Below, piece after piece: positions 1-8,117 of a stretch of DNA of 64,000 nucleotides. Below the pieces are notes generated by a model that was not told the origin of the DNA, made no database searches, and saw only the letters and a list, made by a program, of their open reading frames with translations. Position 1 is the first letter of the stretch. Each line of letters opens with the position of its first letter. Source of the stretch: an uncultured Methanobrevibacter sp. (GTDB lineage: Archaea; Methanobacteriota; Methanobacteria; Methanobacteriales; Methanobacteriaceae). Both the position numbers and the translations under genes were made by a program. The stretch covers positions 1 to 64,000 of the forward strand of contig ONJC01000004.1 of assembly GCA_900318035.1 (NCBI GenBank). The letters are read 5' to 3'.

Positions 1-2
1 CC

Positions 3-361
3 ATTAATATTTTGAACCGGTGGGACTACGGGGATAGCCTAGAAAACGCCAAATAAACAAGTGGCACAAAAAAACAAATCTAGGAATCCTCGACTTCTAC
101 AAAGTCGAGGTAGTTCAATTTGACAATTATGCTGGTGGAGATATCGAAACAAGGGAATTCACCAAATACATTTCACTTTATTTGGCATTAATTGGCAAAA
201 AGCCATTGCATCCTTTTGGGGACCATCCGTCAAAAGATGATGTGTTTTTGGAAAATGGTGAATATAAGTGCGGAGGCAGGATAGTTTACATTAAGGATGA
301 AAAGTCATTATGCAGATACTGTGTCTGCAAAAATGCCGGTTATTCTTTCGGATTTCACTAA
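3..361 (+). pseudogene. DUF2115-like gene, 3' part, frameshifted
   Basis: The reading frame ending at 359-361 is open back to about position 38 but has no start codon. A second frame, open from the window edge to a stop at 54-56, reads as a plausible continuation upstream (ending WDYGDSLENAK), so a single frameshift lies between about 38 and 56. The C-terminal part (PLHPFG motif, a short variable loop, then a CRYCVC cysteine cluster) lines up with the PIHPVG and CKMC regions of the intact gene at 562-1119, so the two look like tandem paralogues. The 5' end is outside the window. It could be a true pseudogene or a sequencing error. Function is unknown; DUF2115 proteins are typical of methanogens. 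Confidence 0.55.
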
Positions 362-561
362 ATTCAACATTAACGGTTGGGATTTCAGAAAACCTGTTAA
401 TTTCATTTGAGGATATATATCCCTGACTTATTCTTATTCTAATTTTTCAATACCTTGCCGTTAATGTAAATCTTGCTTAATAATCTGGACAAGCGCTTAT
501 CTAAAATCAAGTTAAATCAGTCGAAAATTCTTTAAATGTCAATGTTGAAAATATAGTTTAG

Positions 562-1119
562 ATGGTTATTATGAATGATGCATTAGGCATGTATGATGAT
601 TTTTCAAATGTCGTTTCAAATGAGCAGAGCATATCAACCGAATCTGTTCTGGATATTTTAAAGGAATATTCGGGCAATATTTCAGTATTTGATTTGATGG
701 CTGTAAATGCGGAAATGATAGAGGAAAGCAAGTATGTGCAGGAAAATTATAAGGACAAAAGCCATGCGGTCTATGTCAAATATTTTCTGGGCCGCATTAA
801 GGATGTTCACAGTGACAATAACACTTATGAACATGACATTGACAAGGAAGAGTTCATTGACGCCGTTGCTACTCTAAAATCATATCATATTAACGAATCC
901 GTTACATCCAAAACAAAGTTTCCACTAATCTATGGAATCATTTCGATTTACACCACTTTTATTTTAGAAGAGCCTATACATCCTGTGGGCACTCCGTTTC
1001 CTGGATCTTTATATGTTGAAGAAAAGGACGGAAAATTTTACTGTCCGGTTAAAGATGCCAATCTTGAATCTCCAAATGCGGTTTGTAAAATGTGCATTGC
1101 CGAGCAGTTGGAATTTTAA
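562..1119 (+). CDS. DUF2115 (UPF0305)-like protein
   Basis: This is a soluble protein of 185 residues with no signal peptide or membrane segment. Its C-terminal third has an IHPVG motif followed by YCPVK and a C-x2-C pair, a pattern I associate with the DUF2115/UPF0305 family of methanogen proteins of unknown role; the Cys residues suggest a metal or redox site. An ATG at 571 is an alternative start, and neither start has a clear ribosome-binding site. It follows a frameshifted paralogue (3-361), and a stub of its 5' end recurs at 1594-1655, so it is the only intact copy of a small decaying array. The family call is from memory of the motif pattern. Confidence 0.6.
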   Translation: MVIMNDALGMYDDFSNVVSNEQSISTESVLDILKEYSGNISVFDLMAVNAEMIEESKYVQENYKDKSHAVYVKYFLGRIKDVHSDNNTYEHDIDKEEFIDAVATLKSYHINESVTSKTKFPLIYGIISIYTTFILEEPIHPVGTPFPGSLYVEEKDGKFYCPVKDANLESPNAVCKMCIAEQLEF

Positions 1120-1165
1120 CATTAACGGTCGTGTTTTGGATTTTGACTATTATATTTACAGCGAG

Positions 1166-1477
1166 TCATAAACGCATAAATCCTTGGTATAGTCTTACTA
1201 AAATGAATATTATGGAAAAGACAATACAAAAAATCCAAAAGGCCAGTGCTATGTATTCATCAATTTTGTCAAATTTAAATCTTTTGCTTTTACCGGAGGA
1301 ATTTTTACTTCTTTTAGCTATTTCAGCATGGTAGTGTCTATTTTTGTAATAGGGTGTTTTGAAATTATTTCTGCAGGTTTCACATTCCCAATTAGCAAAT
1401 CCCCAATCAATGGCGATTAGTTTTTCACTGCCGCAATAAGGACAAGCTGGTATTTTATCAGGGTCTTTATTTGTCAT
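1166..1477 (-). CDS. Zinc-ribbon membrane protein
   Basis: This 103-residue protein starts with a four-cysteine zinc ribbon (CPYCG near residue 12 and CETC near residue 32), followed by a basic Lys/Arg/Ser-rich stretch and one strong C-terminal membrane helix (about residues 78-96). The predicted topology is a cytoplasmic zinc finger tethered to the membrane. The start has a good GGAGG ribbon-binding site equivalent, that is, a GGAGG ribosome-binding site about 10 bases upstream on the minus strand. It lies tail-to-tail with the DUF2115-like gene. I do not recognise a named family, and no function can be assigned. Confidence 0.6.
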   Translation of the reverse strand: MTNKDPDKIPACPYCGSEKLIAIDWGFANWECETCRNNFKTPYYKNRHYHAEIAKRSKNSSGKSKRFKFDKIDEYIALAFWIFCIVFSIIFILVRLYQGFMRL

Positions 1478-1593
1478 TATTGATGTCCTCCATCATATTT
1501 TTTTCAACTAAAAATAATTTTGGAGGACTCATAATATGAATCAGTTAAAGAAAAATATTTCCATACAATCAAATAAGTTTGGTTCTGAATGTG

Positions 1594-1655
1594 GTTTAGA
1601 TGGTTATTATGGTGATGTATTATGTATGATGGCTTCAAAATGTTGTTTCAAACAA
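1594..1655 (+). pseudogene. Stub of DUF2115-like gene 5' end
   Basis: Bases 1594-1611 are identical over 18 nt to 556-573, the start region of the intact DUF2115-like gene, and similarity with small gaps continues through the next 40 or so bases. The copied ATG frame ends at a TGA after nine codons, so this is not a gene. It stops where the 3' end of the minus-strand membrane-protein gene begins (1657), which suggests that this third copy was cut by a rearrangement. Confidence 0.6.
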
Positions 1656-1656
1656 T

Positions 1657-2670
1657 TCATTCTATTGTCAAATTGGGCGTGTTTTTGCTTTGATATGAAT
1701 ACCATGTACTGTTTTCAATTAAAAATTCTTTTGCTAATGTGATTATCAGTTCCTCAGTTTCACCATTTTGAAAAATTTCATTTTCAACTTTTTCATAAAG
1801 CATGGTCATTCTTCTGTGGTCTTCGATGATGTTGGATAATGACATTTTTCCGTAGTAACTTCCGGTAAACAATGTTGCAGCAGACATTGTTCCGATTACA
1901 ATTTTCATGATTGAACGAATCATGTCGGTTGGTGTAAATCCGACCATTATTCCCCAATCCTGCAGACTTTTTAAAAAAGAACTGAGCATGTCTGATGTTA
2001 TCTCTCCGGAAGGAATTGTAAGAATATAAATCTCAAATATTACTGCAATAATATAGGTTGCAATTGTCACAGTCAGCACAATTTTTGTAATTTTATCATC
2101 CCTTTCTTTCCTGTTTGTTGTCCTTACAAGGGCATTTTGATGATATTCTAATTGGTCTCTGACCCAACAGTTAATGATGGAATTCTTTTTGTCAGCTTTT
2201 TTGAGCGGAAGTTCCAAAAGAATTTCATTAATCCATGGGAGGCCATTTCTTATAAACCATGGCAAAATGTCTGTAACTTGCTTTTTTACACCTGCTTTGG
2301 AAAGAAAATATTGTACTCGAAGCGTTTCGGCAAGTACTCGATATTGTATATATTTTCTATGACAGTCATTCCGTTCAGCTAGTTTATACAATTGATATAT
2401 TCCAACGATGATAATTATGCATCCAAAAATAAGCAAATGCAGTTCCGCTTCATCATAAAGAAGAAACAGTATAGTAATTATTGTTCCAAAAGCAGATAAC
2501 AACCAGAGATTCCTTTCATGTTTTTTTGCATTTTCAATGCTTAAAATATCTGCCACACCATATATTTCATCAATTTTTTTCAGTGTGGGGTCAGTGATTT
2601 TCTCTTCTATGTGATAAACTGGGATTTTGCAGTTTTCCCAGTCTTTGTAAAAGGTATCTTTCGGATTCAT
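1657..2670 (-). CDS. Multi-pass membrane protein, SLATT-like candidate
   Basis: This is a 337-residue protein with two adjacent membrane helices near residues 54-95, a long soluble helical segment, and two more helices near residues 193-220 and 258-280. The first helical hairpin followed by a charged helical tail resembles SLATT-type two-helix effector domains. The C-terminal end (an HRRM segment, then FLIENSTWYS and PNLTIE) resembles the tail of related SLOG/SLATT membrane proteins. Such proteins are thought to form pores or act as membrane effectors in nucleotide-signalling conflict systems; this is inference. No nucleotidyltransferase or SLOG partner is nearby. A plain 'hypothetical membrane protein' call is the safe alternative. 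Confidence 0.5.
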   Translation of the reverse strand: MNPKDTFYKDWENCKIPVYHIEEKITDPTLKKIDEIYGVADILSIENAKKHERNLWLLSAFGTIITILFLLYDEAELHLLIFGCIIIIVGIYQLYKLAERNDCHRKYIQYRVLAETLRVQYFLSKAGVKKQVTDILPWFIRNGLPWINEILLELPLKKADKKNSIINCWVRDQLEYHQNALVRTTNRKERDDKITKIVLTVTIATYIIAVIFEIYILTIPSGEITSDMLSSFLKSLQDWGIMVGFTPTDMIRSIMKIVIGTMSAATLFTGSYYGKMSLSNIIEDHRRMTMLYEKVENEIFQNGETEELIITLAKEFLIENSTWYSYQSKNTPNLTIE

Positions 2671-2744
2671 ATTTGCTCAGTGTATTTTTTAATTTAAGAT
2701 GAAGCAATGATTCTAATCCACAATTGAAACGTAATAATATAGTT

Positions 2745-3143
2745 TCATTCATCCAATAAATCGGCTACTTTATTTGCAATAAACACACAGCAGTCAACGC
2801 ATGGGGATTTGTCGTCACCGTTTTTACTGATTATGTCGCAGCGAACAGTGCCGTACTCTTCCTTAAATGTGTTGAAGATTTCTTTAGCATTAGCTTTGAT
2901 TTTGCCAGGATCATCATTAAGCAAACCGTTAGCTATTATTGCACCGGTTACGGCACCGCAGGTTCCTTCATCAAATGTACCTCCGATTCCGCCTGCAAAT
3001 CCGCATCCCAATTTTACCATTTCAGCCTGAGATATAGGATATTCAGCTGTTTCACAAAGGCCCATTAAAGTGGATTCGGAACAGCTTTTGAAAGTTCTGT
3101 AATCTCTGATTTTTTCCTCTAAAATTTGTTTGTCAAGTTTCAT
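2745..3143 (-). CDS. C_GCAxxG_C_C family redox protein
   Basis: A small soluble protein (132 residues) with the conserved cysteine layout of the C_GCAxxG_C_C family: Cys near residues 21 and 30, a Gly-rich GCGFAGG block near 46-52, CGAV near 62, and a C-terminal C-x2-CC near 114-118. The family is a putative redox-active or Fe-S protein of unknown substrate, common in anaerobes. The second glycine block reads GCGFAGG rather than the usual GCAxxG. A GGGAG ribosome-binding site precedes the ATG on the minus strand. It is divergent from cfbD. Confidence 0.8.
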   Translation of the reverse strand: MKLDKQILEEKIRDYRTFKSCSESTLMGLCETAEYPISQAEMVKLGCGFAGGIGGTFDEGTCGAVTGAIIANGLLNDDPGKIKANAKEIFNTFKEEYGTVRCDIISKNGDDKSPCVDCCVFIANKVADLLDE

Positions 3144-3188
3144 AATACAATCTCCCGAATTCGTTTAATTAATTATATAAATTAAGAA

Positions 3189-3199
3189 TTTTATATAAT
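3189..3199 (+). promoter_or_regulatory. TATA box of cfbD-hisH unit
   Basis: A TTTTATATAAT stretch sits about 25-30 bases before the TTG start of cfbD. If transcription begins at the usual archaeal distance, the message would start almost at the start codon, giving a leaderless or nearly leaderless mRNA. That fits the lack of a properly spaced ribosome-binding site. Confidence 0.4.
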
Positions 3200-3219
3200 T
3201 ACTTATTAAAAATTGTGAG

Positions 3220-4305
3220 TTGATAAAAATTATACATCCGAGACCAAGCCCGATTGCGGCTACTCTTTACACATTAAGGGATATGAACGTTGATGTTATT
3301 GTTATGCATGGGCCTACAGGCTGCTGCTTTAGGACAGCCAGACTTCTGGAAGGCGACGGAGTTCGTGTTGTAACTACAGGAATGTCTGAAAATGATTTTA
3401 TTTTAGGAGCTGGCGAAAAGTTAACTGACACACTAATTGAAGCTTATGATACATTTAAACCGGAACTGATGGGTATTGCCGGCACATGCGCCAGCATGAT
3501 TATCGGTGAGGATTTAAAGGAGGCAATCGTCAATGCCGATTTGCCATGTACAGTTATTCCTGTCGAATCCCATGGGGGTTCAGGTGAAGGTGACAATACC
3601 GTTGGTGCAATCATGGTTTTAGAGGCTGCAGTTGAATGTGGCGTAATACCTCAAAGCGAAGCGGACAGGCAAATTGAAATGCTTGAAAAGGCGACAGAAG
3701 TTGAAAAGACCCGTGGAATGGCACAGGGCAAATACATCAAGCCAAACTTCGGAGATTCAAAGGAAAAAGTGGCAAAAATAGTTGTCAATACTCTAAAAGA
3801 TAATAAGAAAGTTGCTTTTGTATTGAATGTTAAAAAGGAAACATCATATTTGTTTGCAGATATTATAAATTTTGACTACACAAAAATCAATCCGGAAAAC
3901 AGGCCAATTTTTGTAGCTAATCTGGATGAAAACATTGGTCTTCCAAGAATAAGGCAGCATGCGGTAAACATTAAAAACCAGCTTGATATTGGGCCGGATT
4001 TCATTACAGGGGGACTTGATGAATATCCTATAACTGCCAATGCTGCTGCAGATTACTTGAAGGATAAGGACTTGGATTTGATTGTTGTGTTTGGTGTTCC
4101 TCATGCATTTCCAATAGAAGACTTTGACGTTGAATCTGTTGCAGTAACTGACGGACCACGTTTGGTTGAACCTTTAAAAGAATTGGGCTATACTCATGTT
4201 GTTGCAGAGCTTGATGCGCATTCAAAAACTCTCGGAACAGACGAAATTGTCTTTTCAGACTTTGGGGAAATGATTAGATCAGCTATTGGGTGGTTAGACG
4301 AATGA
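3220..4305 (+). CDS. cfbD: Ni-sirohydrochlorin a,c-diamide reductive cyclase, catalytic subunit CfbD
   Basis: CfbD is a nitrogenase-like (NifD-type) subunit. With CfbC it reduces and cyclises Ni-sirohydrochlorin a,c-diamide on the way to coenzyme F430, the cofactor of methyl-coenzyme M reductase. The 361-residue protein shows the family's cysteine motifs: GPTGCC near residues 31-36 and GTC near 88-90, expected Fe-S ligands. Its length is normal for methanogen CfbD. The start is TTG at 3220, with GTGAG directly before it. The stop overlaps the hisH ATG (ATGA), so the two are translationally coupled. cfbC is not in the window. Confidence 0.88.
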   Translation: MIKIIHPRPSPIAATLYTLRDMNVDVIVMHGPTGCCFRTARLLEGDGVRVVTTGMSENDFILGAGEKLTDTLIEAYDTFKPELMGIAGTCASMIIGEDLKEAIVNADLPCTVIPVESHGGSGEGDNTVGAIMVLEAAVECGVIPQSEADRQIEMLEKATEVEKTRGMAQGKYIKPNFGDSKEKVAKIVVNTLKDNKKVAFVLNVKKETSYLFADIINFDYTKINPENRPIFVANLDENIGLPRIRQHAVNIKNQLDIGPDFITGGLDEYPITANAAADYLKDKDLDLIVVFGVPHAFPIEDFDVESVAVTDGPRLVEPLKELGYTHVVAELDAHSKTLGTDEIVFSDFGEMIRSAIGWLDE

Positions 4306-4898
4306 TAACAATAATTGATTATAAAAGCGGAAATTTAAAAAGCATATCCAATGGATTTAAAAAGATTGGATGCGAATATCAAATCACAGATGATAAGGAG
4401 ATTATAGCGAATAGCGATTATCTGGTTCTGCCGGGTGTCGGTGCTTTTGGAAGTGCAATGGAAAATCTAAAACCATTTGAGGATGTTATCAGTGAACATG
4501 TCAATGATGATAAGCCCTTTTTGGGGATATGCCTTGGCCAGCAGGTGCTGATGAGCGAAAGCGAGGAGTCTCCTGGAGTTAAAGGACTGGATTTGTTTAA
4601 AGGCAATGTGGAAATGCTTCCGGAAGGTGTTAAAATACCTCACATGGGCTGGAATAAGCTGAACGTTTTAAATGACTCTCCAATTTTGGAGGGCATTGAC
4701 GGAGAATATTTCTATTTTGTCCACTCATATCATGTGGTTCCTGACGATGATGGCATTGTCGCAGGAGTTTGTGAGTATGGCGGGGATGTTGTAGCAAGTT
4801 TATCTCAAAATAATTTATTTTCAACACAGTTCCACCCTGAAAAAAGCGGTGTTGCTGGACTTAAGATTTTAAAAAATTTCACTAATTTGGAGATTTAA
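4302..4898 (+). CDS. hisH: Imidazole glycerol phosphate synthase subunit HisH
   Basis: HisH is the glutaminase subunit of imidazole glycerol phosphate synthase; it delivers ammonia to HisF in histidine biosynthesis. The class I amidotransferase triad is visible: Cys near residue 77 in GICLGQQ, and His and Glu near 178-180 in FHPEKSG. I chose the ATG at 4302, which overlaps the cfbD stop, over an in-frame GTG at 4290, because the protein then begins [11 protein letters not shown] as in other HisH. At 198 residues it is full length. It is separated from other his genes and sits between cfbD and a PurM-like gene. Confidence 0.95.
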   Translation: MITIIDYKSGNLKSISNGFKKIGCEYQITDDKEIIANSDYLVLPGVGAFGSAMENLKPFEDVISEHVNDDKPFLGICLGQQVLMSESEESPGVKGLDLFKGNVEMLPEGVKIPHMGWNKLNVLNDSPILEGIDGEYFYFVHSYHVVPDDDGIVAGVCEYGGDVVASLSQNNLFSTQFHPEKSGVAGLKILKNFTNLEI

Positions 4899-4900
4899 AA

Positions 4901-6265
4901 ATGGATATTGAAGGTTTTGTAAGGGCTAGAATTGATGATTATGATTATAATGACCTGGCAGAAATTTTAGCTGTAAGAATACGTGAATACAAAAATATCA
5001 CTGAAGAAAATTCAGTAGAAATGGCAAAAGCAGTAATTGATGAAGTATCAACAACTTTAAAACTAAATGAAAGTGATGATGAATTCTTAAAAGAAATAGC
5101 CAGCGTTAACAAAGCTGATGTTCTCATGGGAGAAATGGGTGTCGGTTCACGCGGTGCAGGAGACTTTTTTGTACACAGGAAAATCGCAGAAATCGTATCA
5201 TCAACCGACACAGCTTCACTGGTAAATCCGTCCGAGCAGGATGACGGGGGAGTGGTAAAGGCTCCGGTTAAAAATGATGAGGTCTACATTACCACAGCCG
5301 TTGACGGAATCCACTCACGTCTAAGTGAATATCCATTTTTAGGTGGTTTTCATGTAACTCGTGCTACTTTAAGGGATGTTTGTGTAATGGGAGCTGATCC
5401 TGTGGCTATTTTAAGTGATGTTCACCTTGCAGATGACGGTGATGTTGCAAAAATATTTGACTTTACAGCAGGTGTTGCAGCGGTATCCGAGCTTGTGGAT
5501 GTTCCAATCGTTGCAGGAAGTACCTTGCGTGTCGGAGGGGACATGGTTTTAGGTGACAGATTTGTATCTGCCGTTGGAAGCGTTGGTGTATCAGCATATC
5601 CTCCAACTGCAAGAAAAGGAGCTACCGAAGGAGATATAATCTTATTGACTGAAGGCTCAGGCGGAGGAACAATAACAACAACCGCATTATACAACGGTTT
5701 CTTTGACGTCGTATGGGATACAATGAACGTTAACTTCGTTCAGGCATCACATGCACTGTTTGAAGCAGACCTCGTAAAGGACATCCATGCAATGACAGAT
5801 GTAACAAATGGAGGTCTTAGAGGCGACGCTCATGAAATATCCAACACCACCGGTGTGGGATTGGAATTCTATGAAAAGGAAATAAGACAGATGGTCGCTC
5901 CAAACGTATTGAACATGCTTGAAACATTGAATATAGATCCTTTGGGAGTATCAACCGATTCGTTAATGTTGATTGCACCTCCTGAAATAGTTGGTGACAT
6001 CAAAAAGGCAGTTTCCAAATACGATGTTGCAATATCAGAAATAGGTGAAGTCAACAACTCAGGTGAACCGATTTTAATTAAAGAGGATTCAACTGAAGAA
6101 AAACTAGTTCCGCTATTTAGGGAAGCGGCATACACAAAAATCAAGAAGTTGGTTGGCGAAACAACTCCTGAAGACTTTGAAGAAATGAAGGAAAAAGTTC
6201 AAAAAGCTTCAGATGCAGCTATTGCTAAAAAAGAGAAAGTGATAGAACATATTCGTGGAAATTAA
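4901..6265 (+). CDS. AIR synthase (PurM/HypE/SelD-like) family protein
   Basis: A 454-residue protein of the PurM-like ATP-binding superfamily (AIR synthase, HypE, ThiL, SelD). Residues about 80-240 form the N-terminal domain, with a Gly-rich segment (GVGSRGAGD), an aspartate-rich AVDG loop and an MGADP motif. Residues about 245-400 form the C-terminal domain with DVTNGGLRGDAHE. It carries an extra helical region at each end, which makes it longer than PurM. It lacks what would be needed to name a substrate. It begins 2 bases after hisH and is probably co-transcribed with cfbD-hisH. A methanogen-specific 'AIR synthase-related' role is the likely annotation. Confidence 0.8.
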   Translation: MDIEGFVRARIDDYDYNDLAEILAVRIREYKNITEENSVEMAKAVIDEVSTTLKLNESDDEFLKEIASVNKADVLMGEMGVGSRGAGDFFVHRKIAEIVSSTDTASLVNPSEQDDGGVVKAPVKNDEVYITTAVDGIHSRLSEYPFLGGFHVTRATLRDVCVMGADPVAILSDVHLADDGDVAKIFDFTAGVAAVSELVDVPIVAGSTLRVGGDMVLGDRFVSAVGSVGVSAYPPTARKGATEGDIILLTEGSGGGTITTTALYNGFFDVVWDTMNVNFVQASHALFEADLVKDIHAMTDVTNGGLRGDAHEISNTTGVGLEFYEKEIRQMVAPNVLNMLETLNIDPLGVSTDSLMLIAPPEIVGDIKKAVSKYDVAISEIGEVNNSGEPILIKEDSTEEKLVPLFREAAYTKIKKLVGETTPEDFEEMKEKVQKASDAAIAKKEKVIEHIRGN

Positions 6266-6295
6266 ATATAAGAGAAATTATTTTATTTCCATTTA

Positions 6296-6430
6296 TTATT
6301 TGCTTGTTAATCCTCCTCTTTTACCTTTTTTATAAGGTCTGAACCTCTCATATGGGGAGGGTTTTATTTCTTCAGGATTTTCACATTCATTTAGAATTTT
6401 TTCTATACGTTTTTGTATATCTTTATCCAT
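6296..6430 (-). CDS. Small basic protein, 44 residues
   Basis: The minus strand holds an ORF of 44 codons running from ATG at 6430 to TAA at 6296, preceded by a perfect GGAGG ribosome-binding site about 8 bases upstream. The product begins MDKDIQKRIEKILNECENPE and ends with a basic tail rich in Lys, Arg and Gly (PYKKGKRGG). The N-terminal half looks helical and charged, and there is one cysteine. No family is recognised. The clear ribosome-binding site, the protein-like composition and the otherwise empty 228-bp gap make it a credible small gene. Confidence 0.6.
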   Translation of the reverse strand: MDKDIQKRIEKILNECENPEEIKPSPYERFRPYKKGKRGGLTSK

Positions 6431-6493
6431 AATATCGCCTCCAGTGCTATTAAATTCATGTCACCATATATTTTTAAATATATAAATATTTTT

Positions 6494-7354
6494 TTATTCA
6501 AAATTGTAGGATAGGAAGGTTCCATTTTGATTTAAATAGATTTTGCTCGAATTTTCTCTATAAAAGTAACTTATGCAGGCATTATGTATTGATAATATTA
6601 TATCAGATAGTTCTTCATCTTTTTCAATACATTTAATATTTAAACCTATTTTTTTACATTTTGCAGCGGATAAATTCCTTGAATGATTTTTTGTTGAGTC
6701 TCCTGAAATTAATTCAGATATTATTTTGTCAATTTTGTCTTGATTATCTTCTTTAAACATTGAATATTTCAAAGCTTTTTCTAAAATATCTCTCGCCCAT
6801 TCCATTGTATTTTTACATTCAAATAGAAAATTTATTGGGTATTTTTTAAGCAATATTGTCCAATATGGGGTGCTTTTAGGATTTTCTTCAATTTCTTTTT
6901 TTGCCAGTTCAAATTCTTCAATGACGCTTTTTGCTGGAACTCCATAAATTTGTGGATCTACTGGCCCTAAACTTGATTGTTTTCCCATTAATATTTCTTT
7001 ACATGAACATGCAATCATTGTTCCTGCAGACATTGCCATTTGAGGTATAATTGCTCTAATATCATCACCAAAAACTGCATGTAAATAATCAATAATGGAT
7101 TCAGTTGCACTTACAGACCCTCCAGGAGTATGCAATATCAAATCTAATCCTTTTGACTCATCTATATTATTTATAAGGTCTATAAATCCGTTTTTATCCA
7201 TCGATTCTATTGATAGTTCTCCATCATCAACAGTCAACCAACCAGAATAATAAACAATGACATTTCTTCCAGTTTTTTCATGTAATTCTTGTGTATATTT
7301 TATAATAGTGGTTTTTGGATTATTCTCTTTCTCAATTTCTGTATATGAAGCCAT
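6494..7354 (-). CDS. SDH-family Clp-fold serine proteinase
   Basis: A 286-residue protein of the serine dehydrogenase proteinase (SDH, ClpP/crotonase fold) family. Typical signs are LHTPGGSVSATE near residues 74-85, the catalytic serine in MAMSAGTMIA near residue 109, and the SSLGPVDPQI block near 127-136. No membrane helix is seen, unlike many family members that carry an N-terminal anchor. The second half is helical and ends with an unusual tail. A GGTGAT ribosome-binding site precedes the ATG. It probably forms a cytoplasmic proteolytic assembly; substrates are unknown. It stands alone between a small gene and a divergent pilin-like gene. Confidence 0.85.
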   Translation of the reverse strand: MASYTEIEKENNPKTTIIKYTQELHEKTGRNVIVYYSGWLTVDDGELSIESMDKNGFIDLINNIDESKGLDLILHTPGGSVSATESIIDYLHAVFGDDIRAIIPQMAMSAGTMIACSCKEILMGKQSSLGPVDPQIYGVPAKSVIEEFELAKKEIEENPKSTPYWTILLKKYPINFLFECKNTMEWARDILEKALKYSMFKEDNQDKIDKIISELISGDSTKNHSRNLSAAKCKKIGLNIKCIEKDEELSDIILSIHNACISYFYRENSSKIYLNQNGTFLSYNFE

Positions 7355-7534
7355 ATTATCACCATTTAATCATGAAATAAAATTTCATCATTTGAGTCAT
7401 TGATTTTTGCTGATTTTTAGCAAAGAATATTTTGTACTAATTTAAATATAGTTCTTGTCCAACTGCGATTGTGTGTAAAAGCACATGTGCACACTTCCAA
7501 ATTTTTTATTAAATTTGCAATCCTATTTTCAATC

Positions 7535-7972
7535 ATGTTAGACGAAAAAGGAAATTTATTTATAATTGAGGCAATTTTGGCCATAACAATTCTTTTAATG
7601 GCAGTTTTTGTTGTAAACACTGTGATTTCAATACCTTCTCCGGATTATTCTTATGAAACTCATGATTTGAAATCCGCTCAGGACATAATGGAGATTTTAT
7701 CCGGAAAAATTAACTTCACTGACCAGACATTTCTGGGTGAAATATCAGCGATTTTAAAGGAGAATAAGAATTCAAAAAAATCCATACGTGAAGTTTCAGA
7801 CATTTGTAAAAATAAGTTTGACAGTTTTAAACTTACAAACTATAAGTTCTGTGAGAATAACAAATTAAAAGGAAAGGTATTGGCTTCCAAGGGAAATTAT
7901 GACAATGCAGATAAAGTCACTGTTGCAACAAGGACTTATCGGGATTATTCATATACATTGTATGTATGGTAA
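7535..7972 (+). CDS. Pilin-like membrane-anchored protein
   Basis: From the ATG at 7535 the product is about 145 residues: a short charged leader (MLDEKGN), then one long hydrophobic helix (LFIIEAILAITILLMAVFVV), then a soluble domain with two cysteines. This layout resembles archaeal class III (type IV pilin-like) leader peptides, though the Glu is one position off the classical spacing after Gly. An in-frame ATG at 7469 would add 22 residues that look like untranslated leader; a TATA-like box at about 7440-7449 supports the later start. Function unknown. Confidence 0.6.
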   Translation: MLDEKGNLFIIEAILAITILLMAVFVVNTVISIPSPDYSYETHDLKSAQDIMEILSGKINFTDQTFLGEISAILKENKNSKKSIREVSDICKNKFDSFKLTNYKFCENNKLKGKVLASKGNYDNADKVTVATRTYRDYSYTLYVW

Positions 7973-8022
7973 TAATTTAAATACTATTAATGGAATATAT
8001 TAATATGTTATCTTATTTTGTT

Positions 8023-8096
8023 GCCCTGGTGGTGTAGTTTGGATAACACATGGGACTGCGGATCCCATTCCCCGGGTTCAAATCCCGGCCAGGGCA
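8023..8096 (+). tRNA. tRNA-Arg (anticodon GCG)
   Basis: A 74-nt cloverleaf. The acceptor stem GCCCTGG pairs with CCAGGGC and the discriminator base is A. The anticodon stem TGGGA/TCCCA encloses loop CTGCGGA, giving anticodon GCG for Arg codons CGC/CGU. The T arm is CCGGG-TTCAAAT-CCCGG. CCA is not encoded. It lies 12-20 bases before truD. Confidence 0.95.
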
Positions 8097-8117
8097 TGAT
8101 TATTTTCCGTGATTATT

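Noticed and set aside
1536..1742. Plus-strand 68-codon ORF with a GGAGG site 10 bases upstream
   Set aside because: It runs through the DUF2115 stub in the wrong frame and overlaps the 3' end of the minus-strand membrane-protein gene. The Cys/Phe-rich product does not look like a protein. The ribosome-binding site is notable but not enough.
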